18,241 nt of DNA from Aliivibrio_A kagoshimensis. Its GTDB lineage: Bacteria; Pseudomonadota; Gammaproteobacteria; Enterobacterales; Vibrionaceae. A program made the position numbers and the translations under genes. The stretch lies in NCBI RefSeq assembly GCF_050337105.1, contig NZ_JAKJSQ010000071.1:1-18241 (forward strand), read 5' to 3'. Under the pieces are notes generated by a model. That model was given only the letters and a program-made list of their open reading frames with translations. It did no database searches and was not told where the DNA came from. Positions 15,891 to 18,241 of the stretch are shown piece by piece (position 1 is the first letter of the stretch; each line of letters opens with the position of its first letter).

Positions 15891-16496
15891 ATGGTACAAC
15901 GTCAACAACGAACTCAGAGATCTTCATCACCAAAAAAGAGAGATGGTTCCATAAGAATCATCAGTGGGCTATGGCGAGGACGCAAACTCCCAGTCCATGA
16001 CTCTGAGGGATTAAGACCAACAACAGATCGTGTAAAAGAGACTGTTTTCAATTGGTTAGCCCAGGACATCCCTCGCTCAAACTGCTTAGACATCTTTGCT
16101 GGTAGTGGTGGCTTAGGCTTTGAAGCACTCTCTAGAGGGGCAGACAAAGTAACCATGATTGAGCTTGATAAAAATGCACATCACCAGCTTATCACCAATA
16201 AAAACACATTAAAAAGTGAAAAAATTGAAATAATTCATGCTAATGCGTTGGATTATTTACAGCAATCTGGTCAACCTTATGATCTGGTTTTTATTGACCC
16301 TCCATTCAGAAAGGGTTTGCTCGAAGACACCATTAAACAGTTAGAAGCCAACCAGTGGCTCGCAAACAATGCACTTATCTATATTGAAACAGAGAAAGAG
16401 ATCAGCCACATCGACGCCCCGGCTCACTGGACACTCTATCGAGAAAAAACAGCAGGCCAGGTCTGTTACCGTTTATATCAACGAGAAGTAGAATAA
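15891..16496 (+). CDS. rsmD: 16S rRNA (guanine966-N2)-methyltransferase RsmD
   Basis: RsmD methylates N2 of G966 in 16S rRNA in the small ribosomal subunit. The 201-residue protein (E. coli 198) has a basic N-terminus, IRIISGLWRGRKLPV, LRPTTDRVKETVFNWL, the SAM motif DIFAGSGGLG (67-76), the catalytic DPPF (136-139) and the conserved end AGQVCYRLYQRE. I chose the ATG at 15891; the frame is open to a GTG at 15843, but that lies upstream of a likely -10 element (TATACT, 15858-15863) and adds residues not found in the family. The ribosome site is weak. It is divergent from ftsY, as in E. coli. Confidence 0.95.
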   Translation: MVQRQQRTQRSSSPKKRDGSIRIISGLWRGRKLPVHDSEGLRPTTDRVKETVFNWLAQDIPRSNCLDIFAGSGGLGFEALSRGADKVTMIELDKNAHHQLITNKNTLKSEKIEIIHANALDYLQQSGQPYDLVFIDPPFRKGLLEDTIKQLEANQWLANNALIYIETEKEISHIDAPAHWTLYREKTAGQVCYRLYQREVE

Positions 16497-16501
16497 GACC
16501 A

Positions 16502-16527
16502 TTAACCCCGGTTTAGATTGGGGTTAA
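16502..16527. terminator. Hairpin between rsmD and the marC-family gene (weak terminator)
   Basis: An 8-bp stem TTAACCCC / GGGGTTAA with a 10-nt loop between two convergent genes. It includes the stop codon of the minus-strand gene. No proper U tract follows on either strand, so it may act as an RNA-end stabiliser or an inefficient terminator. Confidence 0.5.
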
Positions 16528-17108
16528 CCAAAATATTCTTGCAGCCCATCTAAGAACATCTGAATCGCTATCATCACCAACAGCAGCCCCATCAGTCTCT
16601 CTATTGCTTTTAAACCTCTATCTCCTAATATTTTATGGAAGAAGTTATAGAACATCAGAATAAGAAAGGTTGCTGACCACGCAAGTATCACCGCCAGAGA
16701 TAAATCGAACATCCGATTAGGTTCATGGTTCGACAACAACAACAGTGCAGCAAGAACAGATGGCCCTGCAATCATAGGGATCGCCATTGGCACTAAGAAT
16801 GGTTCCTCACCTGCAGCAAGACCCGTCACTCCACCAGGCTGCGGAAAGATCATTCTTATCGCAATAATGAATAGGATCACTCCACCTGAAATACTCACTG
16901 TTTCAGTGGATACATGCAGGAAATTCAATAGCTTCTGACCTGAAAAAAGGAATACAAGCAGAATAATCAAAGCAAAAAATAGTTCTCTAACCAAAACAAT
17001 TCGTCGACGTTTTGGATCAAGGTGCTTCAATATCGATAGAATTATAGGTAAGTTGCCCAGCGGGTCCATGATCAAAAAGAGCGTAACCGCAGCTGAAATA
17101 ACATCCAT
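16524..17108 (-). CDS. yhgN: MarC/YhgN family integral membrane protein
   Basis: A 194-residue protein with six predicted membrane helices, matching E. coli YhgN (197 aa). It shows LFLIMDPLGNLPI near the start, DPKRRRIVLVREL, ETVSISGGVILFIIAIRMIFP, AGEEPFLVPMAIPMIAGPS, and ERLMGLLLVMIAIQMFLDG at the end. MarC-family proteins resemble transporters but have no established substrate; an antibiotic-resistance role once suggested for MarC is not supported. The ATG at 17108 has GAGGA 6 nt upstream. A candidate extended -10 (TGCTATACT on the minus strand, 17167-17175) suggests its own promoter between it and yecH. Confidence 0.93.
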   Translation of the reverse strand: MDVISAAVTLFLIMDPLGNLPIILSILKHLDPKRRRIVLVRELFFALIILLVFLFSGQKLLNFLHVSTETVSISGGVILFIIAIRMIFPQPGGVTGLAAGEEPFLVPMAIPMIAGPSVLAALLLLSNHEPNRMFDLSLAVILAWSATFLILMFYNFFHKILGDRGLKAIERLMGLLLVMIAIQMFLDGLQEYFG

Positions 17109-17166
17109 ACATAGTCCTCAATGAGATGGATAGTCAAAAATAACTATCAGAACAACATTTTGGCCA

Positions 17167-17175
17167 AGTATAGCA
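17167..17175 (-). promoter_or_regulatory. Candidate extended -10 promoter of the yhgN gene
   Basis: TGCTATACT on the minus strand carries the TGn extension plus a -10-like TATACT. No good -35 is visible, as often with extended -10 promoters. It would give a leader of about 50 nt. Confidence 0.35.
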
Positions 17176-17211
17176 ATCTAGGTTTCATTTAGTCTCTATT
17201 AAATTGAGTTG

Positions 17212-17451
17212 TTATGAGCAGCTCATTGCTGGATTTCCGATTAAACCAGCGTCTTGCTCAATGATCTTTCCTTTTGACAATAAAAACGTCAGTAAATCAT
17301 CCAATGATAAACCTTGCTGGCTACACGTACAGAACGTCACTTCCTCGCCAAACATCTCAATAGCCCTTGCAGTTAAGCTCTCTCTTTGGATTGGCTGAGT
17401 GGCCTGCATCAGCATCGTTAAAATTTGGTGTCCATGGATATCACTGCTCAT
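17212..17451 (-). CDS. yecH: YecH family putative metal-binding protein (DUF2492)
   Basis: A 79-residue cytoplasmic protein of the YecH family. It shows the N-terminal IHGHQIL, the SLTARAIEMFG helix, the FCTCS motif where the family has a conserved T-C-S, and LLTFLLSKGKII followed by a cysteine near the C-terminus. The conserved His and Cys residues suggest metal binding; this is a family-level inference and the function is unknown. The ATG at 17451 has GAGG 8 nt upstream. The upstream region carries two overlapping inverted repeats and a PurR-like operator, so it is probably regulated. It lies 103 bp before yhgN on the same strand. Confidence 0.9.
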   Translation of the reverse strand: MSSDIHGHQILTMLMQATQPIQRESLTARAIEMFGEEVTFCTCSQQGLSLDDLLTFLLSKGKIIEQDAGLIGNPAMSCS

Positions 17452-17475
17452 CGTATTGCCTCGTTATTCATTTTG

Positions 17476-17507
17476 CTTAAATTGATTTAAGAGTGCTATT
17501 AAATCAA
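17476..17507. promoter_or_regulatory. Overlapping inverted repeats upstream of yecH
   Basis: CTTAAATTGATTTAAG (17476-17491) is a perfect 7-2-7 palindrome. TTGATTTAA (17482-17490) and TTAAATCAA (17499-17507) form a second perfect 9-bp inverted repeat with an 8-bp spacer. They lie 25-56 bp upstream of the yecH start, where an operator or leader hairpin would sit. The spacing does not fit an FNR site, and I do not recognise the cognate regulator. Confidence 0.5.
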
Positions 17508-17556
17508 ATTTCAACAAACCTGCATTGATATAGAACAGAGTCTATGAAAAATGACA

Positions 17557-17572
17557 AAGCAAACGTTTGCAT
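17557..17572. promoter_or_regulatory. PurR-like (LacI family) operator
   Basis: AAGCAAACGTTTGCAT contains a perfect 12-bp palindrome and matches 14 of 16 positions of the PurR consensus ACGCAAACGTTTGCGT. It is 106-121 bp upstream of yecH and touches a weak minus-strand -35 candidate (TTGTCA, 17552-17557). Another LacI-family regulator with a similar CG-centred operator is possible. Confidence 0.55.
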
Positions 17573-18081
17573 GGCTGTGATCCCATCAACAATAAATAAC
17601 AGAATCACGAAGAGGAAAAAACAGCGCCTCTCACCTCTACCTTTAGTCATAAGTGTGTTTTCACCTACCTTAATAAACAACATCTTAAGAGTAGAAACAT
17701 CGATAAACAGGATCTAGCGCCCCCTCGTTCTAGATATCGCTCTCATGGCTATTCTTAATAAAGAATCCACTCAGCCACATAACTATTCAGGTGAGACACT
17801 ATCATAAAACGTCAAAATACCAGCAAACATCTGAGAAATGACATTAATATGACACAGAAAAGAGCCAAGCCATCACAATTACATCATTTTTTTTGTAGCT
17901 CATTTGTTAATCACATTATTTCGAGTAAAATACAATAAATACATAGAGTTAATGGAACTATTGATAACAACAAAACTGACCGACTAATTATCAACCAAAC
18001 AAAATACAAAGGTAACATCACTTAAAAAGCCTGAAAATACTTACCAAAAGTTATCTTTTTAAGACTTTCATAACTTAGGTC

Positions 18082-18111
18082 TTGATCAAGCAGTGAAATT
18101 AATGCTATTCT
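18082..18111 (+). promoter_or_regulatory. Candidate promoter of the 26-codon small ORF
   Basis: TTGATC (18082-18087) and an extended -10, TGCTATTCT (18103-18111), are separated by 18 bp. The predicted start of transcription is about 35 nt ahead of the small ORF. The -35 lies in the palindrome CTTGATCAAG. Confidence 0.5.
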
Positions 18112-18152
18112 AATTGTCAAGAATTAATCATCATATATACAGGAGCAGACAT

Positions 18153-18233
18153 ATGATAACAACATCTCAAAAACAAGGGCTTATGATGATCGCAGTTGTT
18201 GTCGGTCTAATGACTCTTCCAATGATGTACTAA
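18153..18233 (+). CDS. Small hydrophobic protein, 26 residues (unrecognised)
   Basis: ATG at 18153, stop TAA at 18231. A strong ribosome site (AGGAG, with 6 nt before the ATG) and a promoter-like sequence just upstream support translation. The first nine residues are polar (two Gln, one Lys, several Thr/Ser). Residues 10-25 are a Met-, Val- and Leu-rich hydrophobic stretch that could form one short membrane segment, with the N-terminus probably cytoplasmic. Six of 26 residues are Met. It resembles the general class of small single-span membrane proteins, but I recognise no family. The window ends 8 nt after the stop, so a downstream partner gene cannot be seen; it could also be a leader peptide. 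Confidence 0.5.
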   Translation: MITTSQKQGLMMIAVVVGLMTLPMMY

Positions 18234-18241
18234 CTGAAAAA

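Larger units (their letters stand above)
17452..18152. other. 700-bp AT-rich intergenic region with regulatory motifs and weak short ORFs
   Basis: No recognised gene. Besides the sites listed separately it holds a hairpin ATCTAG-N12-CTAGAT with a C-rich loop (17712-17735), a T8 run near 17887-17894, and two overlapping inverted repeats (18021-18063 and 18048-18076). Two short open frames overlap on opposite strands: 57 codons on plus (17544-17717) and 59 codons on minus (17504-17683). Neither has a good ribosome site. The stretch from about 17740 to 18020 shows nothing coding. Confidence 0.6.

Noticed and set aside
17482..17507. TTGAT...ATCAA upstream of yecH as an FNR site.
   Set aside because: The half-sites are separated by 16 bp instead of 4.
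17753..17970. Short plus-strand ORFs of 20 and 29 codons in the right-hand intergenic region.
   Set aside because: No ribosome binding site, no composition typical of protein, and lengths expected by chance.
18082..18090. TTGATCAAG near the small ORF promoter as an FNR site.
   Set aside because: FNR needs TTGAT-N4-ATCAA; the right half-site is absent at that spacing.

Overview
The window looks like about 18 kb of core chromosome from a gammaproteobacterium of the Vibrionaceae (Vibrio, Aliivibrio or a close relative). The evidence is the set of recognisable proteins (TrmA, YijD, FabR, SthA, LexA, PlsB, UbiA, UbiC, GlpG, GlpE, RpoH, FtsX, FtsE, FtsY, RsmD, YhgN-type MarC, YecH), close in length and motifs to their enterobacterial counterparts. 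They are packed with short gaps and moderately AT-rich. The species is not resolved. No rRNA, tRNA, insertion sequence, phage gene, integron or CRISPR array was seen.

Layout. Positions 1-1237 hold a 25-bp tandem duplication and trmA, which converges on yijD across a symmetrical terminator. Positions 1295-4101 hold yijD-fabR (minus) and the divergent sthA, the same neighbourhood as in E. coli. Positions 4159-5706 hold a cysteine-rich SAM methyltransferase behind a perfect Fur-type operator, then lexA with two perfect SOS boxes. Positions 5914-9805 hold plsB converging on ubiC-ubiA. Positions 9948-11578 hold a secreted or membrane FliL-like protein converging on the glpE-glpG pair. A 368-bp gene-free stretch with DnaA-box-like and GATC motifs follows. 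Positions 11947-15795 hold ftsY-ftsE-ftsX and rpoH on the minus strand, with rsmD divergent (15891-16496). Positions 16524-17451 hold a yhgN/marC gene and yecH. The last 0.8 kb is a long AT-rich stretch with a PurR-like operator, several inverted repeats, and a 26-codon hydrophobic ORF with its own promoter and ribosome binding site at the right edge.

How the genes work together. Most are housekeeping: membrane lipid synthesis and its control (plsB, fabR), ubiquinone precursor synthesis (ubiC, ubiA), redox balance (sthA), RNA methylation (trmA, rsmD), membrane protein targeting and division (ftsY, ftsE, ftsX), and stress response (lexA for DNA damage, rpoH for heat shock). Convergent genes are separated by hairpins: strong bidirectional terminators after trmA and plsB, a plus-strand terminator after sthA, weaker ones elsewhere.

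No obvious large new system is present. The parts that are not routine are the iron-regulated-looking methyltransferase, the regulatory and small-ORF region from 17452 to 18233, the glpE-rpoH intergenic region, and the FliL homologue outside any flagellar cluster.
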